A stretch of DNA of 64,000 bases from Neonectria sp. B-13 (lineage: Eukaryota > Ascomycota > Sordariomycetes > Hypocreales > Nectriaceae): NCBI GenBank assembly GCA_002682825.1, contig NOKP01000002.1, forward strand, positions 620,001 to 684,000, written 5' to 3'. The notes below the pieces were generated by a model, which ran no database searches, was not told the origin of the DNA, and saw only the letters and a list, made by a program, of their open reading frames with translations. Shown here piece by piece: positions 12,941-23,969 of this stretch (its first letter is position 1; each line of letters starts with the position of its first letter). The translations under genes and the position numbers were made by a program.

Positions 12941-14444
12941 CTAATAAACCTTTCCCAGAAGGCCGTTGCTCTGCAAGATAGACAAATGTGCGGGAGTGAT
13001 GTCCGTTACTTTACTACAGCCAGCCAACCCCATACACAGCTTGAACTCGTTGAGAAGTAGATCAAGCGCCAATCCTACGCCGTTGGAACCGTCGTACTGT
13101 GAGGCACGCACATATTAGCATCAAGTACTCTCTATGAAGGCGGTGGAAAGCGGCCTTACCGCCAAGCCCCAGATGGCGATTCTTCCAACGAAGACGAAAT
13201 CCGCGCCAAGTGCGATGGCCTTGAAGATGTCTGAGCCACGTCGGATACCTCCATCGATGGCAAGACGGATTTTGCCTCTTGCAACTGGTGCAACCTCGCG
13301 AAGGATGTCCACTGTTGCCGGGGTGGTATCCAACTGTCTACCGCCGTGGTTAGAGATGATGATGCCATCCAAGCCGTGCTGTATAGCAAGGGCAACGTCC
13401 TCAGGAGATGTGACTATAGACATTAGTCAGTAATGATAGATGAAAGAGGGGTGTTTAGCATTGAAATTACCTCCTTTGACCCAGAGTTCCAGATCAGTCT
13501 GAGTTCGCATCCATGCAATCTTTTCCTCCCAAGTGGCCGCGGTATCTGATAATTCTTAATGAGAACACTGACATGCTATGAAACTGATGCGGGAGTGCTT
13601 TTATACATACCGAAGGAAAGGTCGGGAATGCCGCCACCCAAGCCTCCAGCTTCCGATGAAACTTGCGAACTAAGGTTCGGGAAGGTCGAACCTGGTGGCA
13701 CACTGAAGCCATTGCGCAGGTCTTCTAGGCGTCGGCCAAACATGGGAGCGTCGACAGTCAAGACAACGGCTTTGTATCCGGCAGCTAAACCAGTAATCAA
13801 GTTAGCTCAAATTCGGGCTTAGCATTTCAGGGGAGAGTACACAGGGTGACTAGCCTTTTGCTCGGATAAGAATGTTGGTGGTGATTTGACGATTTTTGAA
13901 TGGGCTAACCTGGATCGCGTAGGGTGTCGATCCATCAATGCTCTGCGCAGAGACATCTTCGAGAGTGTCGTTGGAAAGGGCCGAGAGAATCATGGGCACG
14001 CGGCGAGCGGCACAAGCTTTGGATGTCCCGACCTCGCCGTCGGCGTGTGCAATCCGATGCATCGCCGACGGAGAGAGTCCAAGTGGGAATGCCGCCGTTG
14101 CGCCCCAGAGGGTCGTGCTGGTGTCGATGTTGGAGACATTGCGCAAGACTCTGGGCCGAATCAAATATCGATCAAATGCAGTCTCATTATGTCCAAGCCT
14201 ATCATGTCCGAGAGTCAATATTAGTCTACCGAGACACCGAACGGACATGTTTTCAGGTGCGACTCACGTTATGTTGTCCATGGCCCCGCCATTGTAATAA
14301 TCTGTTCTCACTGTTAGCGTTGACGTAATTAACCTTGGATTGGACAAGCATACCTCGATACATCTGAGACATCTTTTCCGACGCCGCCTTCTTCAGGTCT
14401 TGGATGCAGAAGATCTGCGAGTTCGGAGTTACGGCATTAGACAT
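12941..14444 (-). CDS. FUB9: FMN-dependent alpha-hydroxy-acid oxidase (FUB9-like)
   Basis: Seven exons (14444..14354, 14301..14268, 14198..13855, 13784..13611, 13545..13471, 13413..13160, 13096..12941) give 375 residues. The fold is the FMN-dependent alpha-hydroxy-acid dehydrogenase TIM barrel (lactate/glycolate oxidase family). Seen: DYYNGGAMDN near the N-terminus, PLGLSPSAMHRIAHADGE, GYKAVVLTVDAP, the active-site His and Arg in SNHGGRQLD (about 262 and 265), and the FMN phosphate loop DGGIRRGSDIFKAIALGA. The third intron (13785..13854) only keeps frame if it begins GC (GCTAGT) and ends TTTAG, so it is a probable GC-AG intron. In fusaric acid synthesis FUB9 is the flavin oxidase that finishes the pyridine ring. 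A five-copy palindrome array lies upstream at 14756-14870. Confidence 0.86.
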
Positions 14445-16080
14445 GTTTGCGTGATTTGCTCTGAGCCAACTGTAATTCCAATCAGGGTATGACAGGTTAT
14501 GGATAATTCTTTTGTTATTGCGAACGAGTCGTACACATATACTCGCATCAAGGCTGCGTCTATATCCTTCCAGCGCTAGCTTTATATAGTAGCTTCTCCG
14601 AGTTTTTGAGTCTCAAAGCGAACCGTACATTAAGAACCCTTGTGTCAGACGTGTCCGATCGTATGTTTGTCAGACTAAACCGTGTGTCTAGAAAAGCTCC
14701 GAGTACTTGTAGGAGATGGTATGGAAGCACCGGCTGACAGAGGCCTCCGGCAAGGGCCGACGTTCGGCGTCACGGTAAGGGCCGATGGTCGGCATCATGG
14801 CAAAGGCCGACGCTCGGCATTCATATGAAAGGCCGTCGTTCGGCATCACGAGGAAAAGCCGACGCTCGGCATCACGGCAATGCAGCATCCGAAGGGCGTG
14901 AGCATGTGGGGGGCTCTCCCCTGATCCTACTCGGATTCGTTTGCATACAAACTGCCGCAAACTAGCACTAGCGTTCGGATACTTATCTGCATCTAATCAA
15001 TCGAGACTAAGCGCTGACGTTGTTGTGTAGATCTCTCCCGAACCACGCGGGATTGAAAACCCCGGGCCACTAACGTCCGATCAAACCCCTCCAAGGCCCA
15101 CCCCCCCCTATGTATTGGTTGGACTTGACGTCTCCGGCGAAGACGTCGGGTCCGACATAACTCAGGCGAGTATCCGCATTACTTAGGCTCCCAAGGTTCG
15201 CACTTTACAGTCTATATACAAGGGGGGTCCCGGTGGAGCCTCCCCTACAATTGCCCTGTCAGCGGGGTGGTTGCGCACACAGCGGGTGTCTTTGTTCAGA
15301 AGGCATAAAGACCGCTTTCTTTATATGGGGTCTTGTTAACAAGAATACAGGGTTCCTAGATTTTCCAGTTAGTAACATAAATACTATTCGCGCACCTCGA
15401 CAGGGGGTGCCAGAGAATATTCCGGAAGTAAGCCGAATGCATGGTTATGGTCTACCGCATTTCTGACGGACATATTCCCACGGAGGAGTTAATACCGTCC
15501 AATTTTCCGTTCTTCTACAACTCCATTTCCCGTCCTGAGTCCGGATTCGGGGTTTAACTCGATTTTCCGAGTTCAAAAGTCACCTCAGCAACGATGAGAT
15601 CATTTTAATTTAAGGACCAACAGAAGTTTAGAAATAAATATAAAGGGTTAATACCAATTCTTAAAACTCACGAGAATACAACAACATATCCTGTCCCATT
15701 AACAAGCTCATATCTGGATCTTTCTCGATGCGCACAGCTCTAATTCCGCCCTTGAAGACTGAATGGCACGTTCCGTCAACGGGAGAACTAATAGATGGAT
15801 GCTGCATTAGTGATGACCGATGTCCGGACGAGCCGAGCATGATTCTTACGGCAGCTCGACAAATGTTCCCAGCAGGGATCTGCATATTTCGTCAAACTGT
15901 GATGACATGGGGCGCACCCTCCACCACGAACCTTGAGGGTGATTGTGTGATACTTTTGCCACCTGGAAGTCGCCACTCGTGCAGTAATTGACAATAGTTC
16001 TAGGTTTTCTAACTGGTACGGATTTCACCGAATACTATCTAATGATCTTTTAGAGAATTTGTCATTTTGCACGCATGTCT
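14445..16080. promoter_or_regulatory. FUB9 promoter region and FUB9-FUB10 spacer
   Basis: FUB9 is transcribed leftward from 14444, so this region carries its promoter; FUB10 ends at the right edge. Besides the palindrome array at 14756-14870, no coding signal is seen. A run of C (about 15100-15108) lies in the middle. Several short ORFs overlap and none looks conserved. Confidence 0.5.
14756..14870. repeat. Five tandem 13-bp palindromes, candidate Zn2Cys6 binding array
   Basis: Five copies of GCCGANNNTCGGC (one has T for A) start at 14756, 14781, 14806, 14832 and 14858, a period of 25, 25, 26 and 26 bp. Each contains CCG-N5-CGG, an everted pair of the triplet that Zn2Cys6 dimers recognise. 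The linkers are also similar (CATCACGG-type), so this is a tandem repeat with the palindrome as its core. It lies 312-426 bp upstream of the FUB9 start, one gene from the FUB10 Zn2Cys6 factor. The regulatory role is inferred. Confidence 0.7.
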
Positions 16081-17331
16081 TTAGAAGTCCTTGATCTGTC
16101 GGATTTTGAGCCTCAATGACCGGACACCTCTTATGTCATCATGACTTCCGTCCCGGTCTTCACCAAGCTGTATTACAGAATTGAGAAGTGACTGCCGATG
16201 CTGACCACCAAATAACCCCATCTCTCCATCTTTGCTGCCGTCTTTGGGTCTGGACGATACGCGGTAATGCTCCGGCAGGCCCATTAACTGCTCGATCTGG
16301 TGGAGCTGATGTTCTGTCAGATGCACAAGCAGGTTTCCAGACAGCGTCTGATTTGGTGGAATCGGGAGACCCCCAAGATAAAGCGTTGGGGTTGATGATT
16401 GGCTTTCCGCAACCGAGCTTGGAGAACCTTTTATGAGGTAATCAAAGACTTTGGAGAAGATGATGTCGTAAATCGAGACGATTTGTATGTAGCAGGACAG
16501 CGCAACAAGAAGTTGTGTCGTGCGTAGGCGCGGTGTAAATGATGGCGCATATGAAAACGCCGAAGTTGTATGCTTGGGAGTTCCTGGTGGTCGAAGACTG
16601 GCCAGCAGTCTTTCAAGTTCCGTTGATACCTTGGACACCTGAACCAGAGGGTGTGGCTCGGTGGTTTCTAGCGCTTCGCCGTTGCTCTTGTGAGAAAATG
16701 TCAGGCTCAGGGTGCCCTTGACATCCCACGGGATAGATCTGATGGAGAAAAGTTGTGCAGAGAGCTCCGCGTGCATTTTTGACAACATTAACTCGACATC
16801 ATCAGCCCAGATAGGCAACCCAGGGTCCGTGGGGCCGGCCCCATGGATACCGTTGAACTGGTAAGAAGCTAATTGGGATGAACTGGCCTCCACTTGATTC
16901 TGCGGTGGAACAATCACTGGTGAAACCCCACGCTGACTTGTTGGTTGAGAGGGCAAAGAAACATCAACCAGAATATCGTCGTTCACGATCAAATCGGAAT
17001 GCCGTATGCCCATGCTGTCCAGGAAGTTATCCACAGACATATCATAGTCCAGACCGATTATGTTGATATCCTCCCCGTTGCCGTCGGGAGAGGAATTGAT
17101 GGTTTGTGAGGATGAGCTATTGTCGGTTTGGTCGATCCTGGGTGGTTGACGCGAGGGTGGGCGACCGGTTGGTCGGGCCGTGCTGGTAGCACATTTCGCT
17201 CCCGACTTTAAGCATCTAAGACATGCGTCTGTTGATCCCTCTTCGTCGCGATGGCACCGTAGTTTCTGGGCACGGCAGCGATCACATGCAGAGCGCTTCC
17301 AAGGAGCTCTGGACGACGGTTTGCCATGCAT
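16081..17331 (-). CDS. FUB10: Zn2Cys6 transcription factor (FUB10-like)
   Basis: A single exon of 416 residues. A Zn2Cys6 binuclear cluster is near the N-terminus (residues about 16-46): Cys spacing C-x2-C-x6-C-x10-C-x2-C-x6-C, with CDRCRAQKLRCHRD. A linker rich in Ser, Pro and Gln follows, then an AflR-like C-terminal region with TTQLLVALSCYIQIVSIYD and LHQIEQLMGLPEHY. No full fungal_trans middle homology domain is visible, in keeping with the shorter AflR-type regulators. FUB10 is the pathway activator in fusaric acid clusters and lies beside FUB9 as here. It probably binds CGG/CCG pairs such as those at 14756-14870. Nuclear by inference. Start ATG 17331 is the first in frame before the zinc cluster. 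Confidence 0.82.
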   Translation of the reverse strand: MHGKPSSRAPWKRSACDRCRAQKLRCHRDEEGSTDACLRCLKSGAKCATSTARPTGRPPSRQPPRIDQTDNSSSSQTINSSPDGNGEDINIIGLDYDMSVDNFLDSMGIRHSDLIVNDDILVDVSLPSQPTSQRGVSPVIVPPQNQVEASSSQLASYQFNGIHGAGPTDPGLPIWADDVELMLSKMHAELSAQLFSIRSIPWDVKGTLSLTFSHKSNGEALETTEPHPLVQVSKVSTELERLLASLRPPGTPKHTTSAFSYAPSFTPRLRTTQLLVALSCYIQIVSIYDIIFSKVFDYLIKGSPSSVAESQSSTPTLYLGGLPIPPNQTLSGNLLVHLTEHQLHQIEQLMGLPEHYRVSSRPKDGSKDGEMGLFGGQHRQSLLNSVIQLGEDRDGSHDDIRGVRSLRLKIRQIKDF

Positions 17332-20300
17332 CTCGATCGGGTGTTGTGATGAGGGAATATGAGATGCACATGAAAGAAACCACCCTGGGAAAACATGAAT
17401 AGATGTGTCACTAAATTCTGATTCACTCTGGAAAAGTCATGCGCTTTAATCCATATGTAAAAGGGGGTCGTTCGGCACCACGTTGTACCATTCCACCAAT
17501 GATGCAGACTGGCGGCATTGCGTGCGATGACAGTACGTTTAAGCAAATCAAAATGTCCCTTATTTGCTCTAGCGGAAAGGCAAATCCTTCGATGGGACCA
17601 AATCCTTCCATGGGACGGAAGTAGGGAACGTGGCTGACGCATGCGTAATCTCATCTGCAGTCACGTATCAATGTGGTGCAGCGTCATCAACGCAGTCCCC
17701 GAGACCGTCGGCAATTGGCTAGCGTGCTGTCACATATACTGATGGGTGTGTCAAACATGAGGACCTGTCATCATAGACATCCGTTAGAAAAGGAAAGACT
17801 TTATATACGTGAAATAAGAGCTAGGAAAAATATGGAAATGTGGTCCTTGGAGCAAGCAATGGCAGCTGCTGTTGAACTAGGAATGTGGGACGTTGGCCAC
17901 TAAAAAAAAACGGCAGCATCCTCTCGGGATACAACGGTAATGTCCGAAAGCGTAAAAACAAGAAAGCGGCGAGGAAATGCCGAGGCGGCTCTGCGAGCTA
18001 CCAACCAACGTCTCTCCTCCCAAGCTTTCGCCAAGACCATAGTTCCTCTTTGTACGCCAGTCAGGGACTTATAGTAACCGTAACACAGATCGTGTTCATG
18101 AAGCAACTGTAACAAGATGCTCTCATGCAACTTCTGAATAGAGTAGTAAATAAACTATGGCTCTAAAGCAAGTGCTCGGGCCGCATACAACCTCAAAGGC
18201 CAGAAGCTTAGTATCAGACAGGCCGATCACGGCGTGCGTTACTTGTTTTCTGAGTCAGAGCCACATGGGCCCTTTTTTCAGCACGTTCCGCCGAATGTGT
18301 AACTAACTGCAGGGACCGTTTACAGCACGGACCATTTAATTCCAGCGCGAACGAACCCTAAACAGGCCGTAAGGAAGACGAATGTCGATTCTCAGCCTTC
18401 GGTTCAAGCTGGCGTTTGCAATTCCGCATGTGTATACGTAGTCCACGCGTGTATGGCTGTCTAAGCGATCTGCATCTTAAAAGAACGGCACTGACAATCA
18501 CGCCATGATCATTATCCCTACCGAGTAGTTATCTCCGCGGCTTGCTTCCGTTCTTCTTGACCAAACTCACGCCCTAGCTGTGGATCCCCGTCACGGTTAC
18601 AATATGCTAATCATAAGCGCTAATCCCACAACCCTTACAACCCTGTGGCTGTCTGTCCCCAGGCGACCCCCACCCGAGTGAGGAGGAGGGAACGGAGAAC
18701 TGGATCTGAGGAAAGGGAGAACGGGATCTGCCGGCAGAGACGGCACGAAGACGTGGCCAGATCCAGAAGTCTCACCGTTTCCCATTCCTCTTGTCAATGC
18801 CCCCCGTCCATCTCATCGTATTCTCCACTTCTATCGCCATCGGGTCGAAAAGGAAGGATCGAAAGTTCCCTACATAACCCTAACCATTGTTTTCTCGTGT
18901 GTGCTGCCGCGTATGCAGGACCTGCGGGCCGTGGCTGCGGCCCGCGCGGCCGTGGCTGGGCGAGATCGGGCAGGTGGTCACTAAAGGATTCCGATCCAGT
19001 CGGGATGCAAGGAACTCCATGCACACGCCTCATCTCTAGACCTGATTGGGCGAGGAGGCTAGCAGGGTTGGGGCCGAGTATCCGAGAAAGCTTGAACCTA
19101 GGTACGGACTCAATGAGGAATACTCCGATGCAATGTTTTCCTACCGAAGGACGCCGCCCCGTGTACGAAGTACAGGCAGGGAGTATCCGGTTCTCGCCGC
19201 GTAAAGTCCATTCAAGTGAAAGAAAGGGCACGTGTTAGAGCGTTGATTCTTCCGATACACTGGCTGTCCTTGAACAGTGCAAGTTCCGTGGCGAGGACTA
19301 TCAAAGACGCGGGACTCTTGACATGAGAGCTATCGAGACATCCCTGCCTAGCGTTGCTACCTGGGTAAGCATCCGGCTAACACAACCAAGCTTGCGCATC
19401 CTCTCACGTCATCTGGGGTTTGCGTCGCCGTCATTGTCGACCGTAGCATCCGGGGCCTCTAGGCTGCAGCAAGCCACCTCCACAACTCTGTCTTCGCTAG
19501 TCCGCGACATAATCCCTTGAGACTCCCCAGGCTATGATTTGTCGATCGATGAAACAATCATCAAAGACCCAGAGGGGCTTTTAGTTAGCGCTGGGTTAAG
19601 CTCCATTGAGCCCCTACAGTATGATGGCGACAAAAGGACCCAGGCCTTGTATAAGCAGCTCAAGTCCACGTTTTCCTCTCTGGTCAAGAAGACTGCCAAT
19701 TGCAAGTCCAATTATCTCCCTGCTTGAAGCCTCAATCACGATATAGTCATGCTGAGCAGGCTGTAAGAGTGCTACGGTGGAGTGCATCCCAGATAACACA
19801 GCTGTCAACTAATCCCTGGGTCACAGAAATGACAAGATGCCATCGCAGGCAGCTTACGTCCTTGGAGAATCCAAGTCATCTTTTTAAGTCGCAGCATTTG
19901 GCAAGACTGTCCAAGTCTTTATCAAAGCTATTCTCCCATGATCACTCAGTATGCTTCAACACCTGAATGATCTCAAGAGATCACTAACCACGTCTCGGAA
20001 CAACAGTTGCGGCTACACCCACTCGGTTTCCGTCTCCAACAGCATTCTGTACTCGAGGGAAGGCGTTTCAGTCAATACACCCATTATTTATGACTCCCTC
20101 AAGCCTGCTAAGCTAGTCAAGATCGACCTGGATTCGCTCTGGTGTTTGTTGTTGCATACGCTGCGTCTGGGGAAAGTCAAGCAACCCAAGGGAGGACTCT
20201 CAGTTGTTTCAAACGCGGCTTGATTCTTGGCTTGGCACTAAGCCTGGTCATCATCTAAGGAGTGTCTGTGGGTATCTACCGTGCAATTCATGTTTTCTTC

Positions 20301-21053
20301 AAGCGCACATGACGAACTGCCGTAACTTGAAGATGAGACGGCATTGTAATGAGTTGGCCAAGACCGAGAGTAGTTGCTGCAAAAGTGAAAGCATAATGGT
20401 AGACGTTAAAGATGTATGTAGTACTATCGCGATTTAAATTAGACAAATGCGTATTCCTTAGGGTATTCGGCAAGGAGGAATGCAGTAATGGCAAGTGACG
20501 ATAGTTGGTATTTCCCACGTCTAGATGAGATCATCACCGGTCACAATGAAATTTATCAAACTCCACGTACGGGACTCCGCATTCCGTTACCAGTTCCGCC
20601 AATTGTCCGTTCTAGAAGATTCTTGACATGATTTTAAACAAGCAAAGGCAATATCGACTCAAAGACAAGCAAGTGAATATCTAAGTTTCAAGATACACTG
20701 ATAGTATTGAGTCTCACTTCTCAATCTTCTCTACGCTTGGTGGTTGCTCACTAAAACGCACCAACTCCACGACCCTCATCGATGATGAGCTCCAACTTTT
20801 TCCTGCCTTCACTAGTGATTCCGTTACCGTCTTGCAGAATAACCAACATCCGGCTAAGCTTGCCAACCTAGATCTGATGGGATCTAACTGTCTGTGGTGG
20901 CTGACAGGGCGAGATTAAGAGGTTTGAAAGGCTTGTCCTTCTATCCTAAGTGAGGAAGCGTCTAGCTCTTTATAGGCTGATCTAACCCCGCTGATCGCTA
21001 GCAACTTCCAGGCTGCTGAAACCCATGTTCCTCCATGTAACCTGACTCTACTA
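17332..21053. other. 3.7 kb without a supported gene
   Basis: Right of FUB10, where FUB11 and FUB12 might be expected, no permease or zinc-cluster gene is found. Open frames at 18645-19238 (+) and 18794-19231 (-) overlap in a GC-rich patch (18,640-19,240) and show no known motif; the patch includes a GGCCG-rich inverted repeat near 18925-18960. From 19323 to 20440 one forward reading shows protein-like pieces broken by many stops, possibly a decayed gene of unknown family. Confidence 0.4.
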
Positions 21054-23969
21054 TCACAATACAGAGACATTCTCAGCAGGGACCCAAGTAAAGTCCCTCT
21101 CCCGCAGCCACCGTTGCATTCTCTTCACATCAGTGTGAACTAACCTCGCAATAACGTCATTGGGAAGAGACCGAATAGATATGTCTCTGACAAGAGATAC
21201 AGCCAGTGTCCCTGCCGCCGCATCTCTCCGAGCCTTGACCCAGAAAAGAGTATTATCTACCTTTTGAAAGAAGTACGTCTGTTCAGGCTGCAGGGTCCAC
21301 GAGCCAGTACTGGCCGGACAGTGAACGGCGGTCTCGAGCAGATGAACTCGGCCTTGCCAAGACGGGTTCGGGCCACGACATTTAAAGCTTCTCACCTCGA
21401 GGCAGGTGTTGGATATATACGCAAAGGTTGCACAGTCGGCCGAGTCCGCCAGCATCGGCATCCACCTGTTGTGTTTGTTGACTGGGATTCGGAAACATCG
21501 ATTGACAAAGCCGCTCTGTGGCCAGGCCAATGAAAAATATTTGCCATCTGGACTCAAGCCAGTATCCTTGAGAGTGTTAAGAATATGCCGGATGAGGACA
21601 CGGACAAACTTTCTCAAATCCTCAGGCAGGTTCTCCAGCCATACAGAGAGAGGCGCCTGATGCGGGACGATACCCTTGAACCTGTCGACGATTCGGTTTT
21701 CAGGGCTAAGTAGTCTCGCCCACAAAGACTTAGCGGCTTGGTTGGGATAGCACTCAGCGAATGCAGGAAGTAAATCAGCCACCAATTCTCTGAGCAACAC
21801 GCGCTGGGCCACACCTGTGCAGAAGCTAACCCTGACGCCCCAGTAAAACTCCAAGAACGATAAAGACGTGTAGGCTCCGGTTTCGAAGGTCTTATCCTTG
21901 ATTGTTCTGCCCCGACGTTTCGCCCATACCACATTGCTGGTGATTGCTAGGTGGTCCCAACCAACTTGGAATCTTCCCTGAAGTTCAGAAAGCTCGGAGT
22001 AGGAATTGTAGACCCCGAGTTCATCGAACCCTCGCGATGAATCTCGCCAACATTTCTTCTCATCGTTGCTGCAGAGTGGATTGTCTCTGATGAGACTCCC
22101 AATTACAATCTGCTCCTGGAGTTTCAGAGAAGGCAATGTTGAAGACAAATTAATGGAGTCATCCCAGTGGTACTTCCCGACTGTGTCGCCCTGGGAGGGT
22201 GGGCATATATACCCATGGCCTATCTTGATAGCCAGGGGAGTCTCTCTGTCCATTGACCCAAACACAAGCTCACCTGGGCCCCAAGTGTCCAAGATGTCTT
22301 CAGGAAATGCACGAACGTCGTATTTGCATGCCCTTGTTGTTTTAACTTCGCTCTCAAGACTTGGGCCGTGAAAAGCCAGCACCGGCCCCTGAGTCATTCC
22401 AGAAAGACAAGTCAGTTCGACGAGACTGGCTGTGAGGTAGAGCTCCGGTCTGGCTGCGGCTTGTGTACCAAGAAGTACGATCCGTCGAAGTGGTGTGTCT
22501 AGGAAAAAAGGTTGCAACATGCCAATATGGGCTTGAGCGTAGGAAAGAAATCCCAGGCTTAAGAACTGGAGAGACAACGAGGCCAGGTTCAAGATATCTT
22601 CCGTGGCTCCGAGACCATACAAATGGCTTTGGCCGAGGGGATGGCTCAGGATTTCTTGGCACGTTGTCCGCAACATTTCCATCCACCGCTCTAGCTGTGG
22701 GTCATCTGCCGAGGCCTCTTCAATGATGCGTAATAGACGCATGACTCCTTCCGCCAATGAGAACTCTACCCGTGACAGTTGCAGTTCAGGACATACGGCC
22801 TCCGGTCGGGTCGTAGAGCTGTTCAAAACCGTGAACGAGTCGCAACAAAAGCCGACATTCTGGACTGTACGAACCGCAGTGCTGAAGTTTTCGGCCACTC
22901 GGAGCAGCCGAAATACTGTGTCGTGAACTGAGTCAGTCGAGGACGACGATACTCGATGACGGATAAGCACCACTGAACTCTCTTCTTGAAACTCAGCCGT
23001 TCCATTCCAGTTTCTTGCGTTTCGTGAAGATGGAGAAACACCTCCCAATCCGCAACTTTCCTCGATCAGTCGTATCACTGCCCGGTCTGACTTCAATGCT
23101 GGCGACGGGCCCAAAACTCCCCTCGGCGAAGAGCCGAGCGAAGAACTGAGTAACTGATGGGCGCAGCCTCTGATGTGATGATCGGACTTAATATCGGCAA
23201 ATGCAATTGGTGTCGGGTGAAAGTAGATCCACGGTGAGTCGTTGGCCCTTTCATAGAGAAGCTGGGCGATCTCAGTACTACTGTACCCGATGTCTTTCAG
23301 CTCGGTAATCCAGCCATAGTCTCCACTGGAAGCTATCTCGAACCTCTGTTCTAGAAAGCGAGAGAGCACATCAACACTGTTGTGTTCTAAGGCCTCCGCC
23401 ACGCTGTTTAGGGAGCCGCGGCTTATCGCATCTTCTTTGCCCGCGACGCTGTCCAAAGTTTCCAAGCCATCTGTGGAAGACTCTGCATCTGTCCCACAAG
23501 TTTCAGAGAGTTCGATCGTGTCAGTGTGAGCTTCAGAAGGTACTGGAAAGTTTTCTGGCAATCTCGGTCCCGATAGAGACGCGGAAGCGAGCATCGAACC
23601 GGCCGAGAGTGATGTAACCGGCTCGAAACCTCCGTCAATGCCAAGAGACTGCAACCTGTGGTTATGCTCCTCTCTCATCCGATAGATCTGCTCCATGACA
23701 TCGCGCATCTCGCCGCACGTCCGCTCAATGGTGGCGTTCCTGTTTCCCTCGCGCTGCCACCGCTGGACGTCACGATACATCTTGTCGTACCGGCGCTGCT
23801 TCTTCGCCGTGTCGTGGCAGAGTTTACACACGTCGGGCTCCATCTGCGTCTCGTACACGAGCTTCAGCTCGCACGTCTCGCCCATTAGGTAGTGCTTATT
23901 ACAATGCTGTCGGAAATGGCCCCAACGCCAGTAGCCGCATCCCCAGCGGGTCTGTTTAAAGTAACACAT
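21054..23969 (-). CDS. Large conserved fungal protein of unknown function
   Basis: One uninterrupted frame of 971 residues. The first 110 residues are Cys/His/Trp-rich: MCYFKQTRWGCGYWRWGHFR, then GETCELKLVYET, CKLCHD and a basic stretch ending QRWQREGNRNATIE, which resembles a zinc-binding or nucleic-acid-binding head common to a family of fungal unknowns. A coiled, Met/Glu/Arg-rich segment follows (about 85-115). Residues about 215-260 hold LKDIGYSSTEIAQLLYERAN and SPWIYFHP, a motif I have seen only in other large fungal proteins without assigned function. The rest has no recognisable catalytic signature, signal peptide or membrane segment. The absence of introns in 2.9 kb is notable beside its intron-rich neighbours. 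Start ATG 23969 places the Cys-rich head at the N-terminus. Confidence 0.72.
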   Translation of the reverse strand: MCYFKQTRWGCGYWRWGHFRQHCNKHYLMGETCELKLVYETQMEPDVCKLCHDTAKKQRRYDKMYRDVQRWQREGNRNATIERTCGEMRDVMEQIYRMREEHNHRLQSLGIDGGFEPVTSLSAGSMLASASLSGPRLPENFPVPSEAHTDTIELSETCGTDAESSTDGLETLDSVAGKEDAISRGSLNSVAEALEHNSVDVLSRFLEQRFEIASSGDYGWITELKDIGYSSTEIAQLLYERANDSPWIYFHPTPIAFADIKSDHHIRGCAHQLLSSSLGSSPRGVLGPSPALKSDRAVIRLIEESCGLGGVSPSSRNARNWNGTAEFQEESSVVLIRHRVSSSSTDSVHDTVFRLLRVAENFSTAVRTVQNVGFCCDSFTVLNSSTTRPEAVCPELQLSRVEFSLAEGVMRLLRIIEEASADDPQLERWMEMLRTTCQEILSHPLGQSHLYGLGATEDILNLASLSLQFLSLGFLSYAQAHIGMLQPFFLDTPLRRIVLLGTQAAARPELYLTASLVELTCLSGMTQGPVLAFHGPSLESEVKTTRACKYDVRAFPEDILDTWGPGELVFGSMDRETPLAIKIGHGYICPPSQGDTVGKYHWDDSINLSSTLPSLKLQEQIVIGSLIRDNPLCSNDEKKCWRDSSRGFDELGVYNSYSELSELQGRFQVGWDHLAITSNVVWAKRRGRTIKDKTFETGAYTSLSFLEFYWGVRVSFCTGVAQRVLLRELVADLLPAFAECYPNQAAKSLWARLLSPENRIVDRFKGIVPHQAPLSVWLENLPEDLRKFVRVLIRHILNTLKDTGLSPDGKYFSLAWPQSGFVNRCFRIPVNKHNRWMPMLADSADCATFAYISNTCLEVRSFKCRGPNPSWQGRVHLLETAVHCPASTGSWTLQPEQTYFFQKVDNTLFWVKARRDAAAGTLAVSLVRDISIRSLPNDVIARLVHTDVKRMQRWLRERDFTWVPAENVSVL

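Noticed and set aside
14756..14870. Palindrome array as a CRISPR
   Set aside because: The palindromes are 13 bp with similar linkers, in a fungal promoter; there are no unique spacers or cas genes.
18645..19238. Overlapping frames of 197 (+) and 145 (-) codons
   Set aside because: GC-rich patch that opens both strands; composition is Arg/Pro/Ser-rich without motif or splice support.
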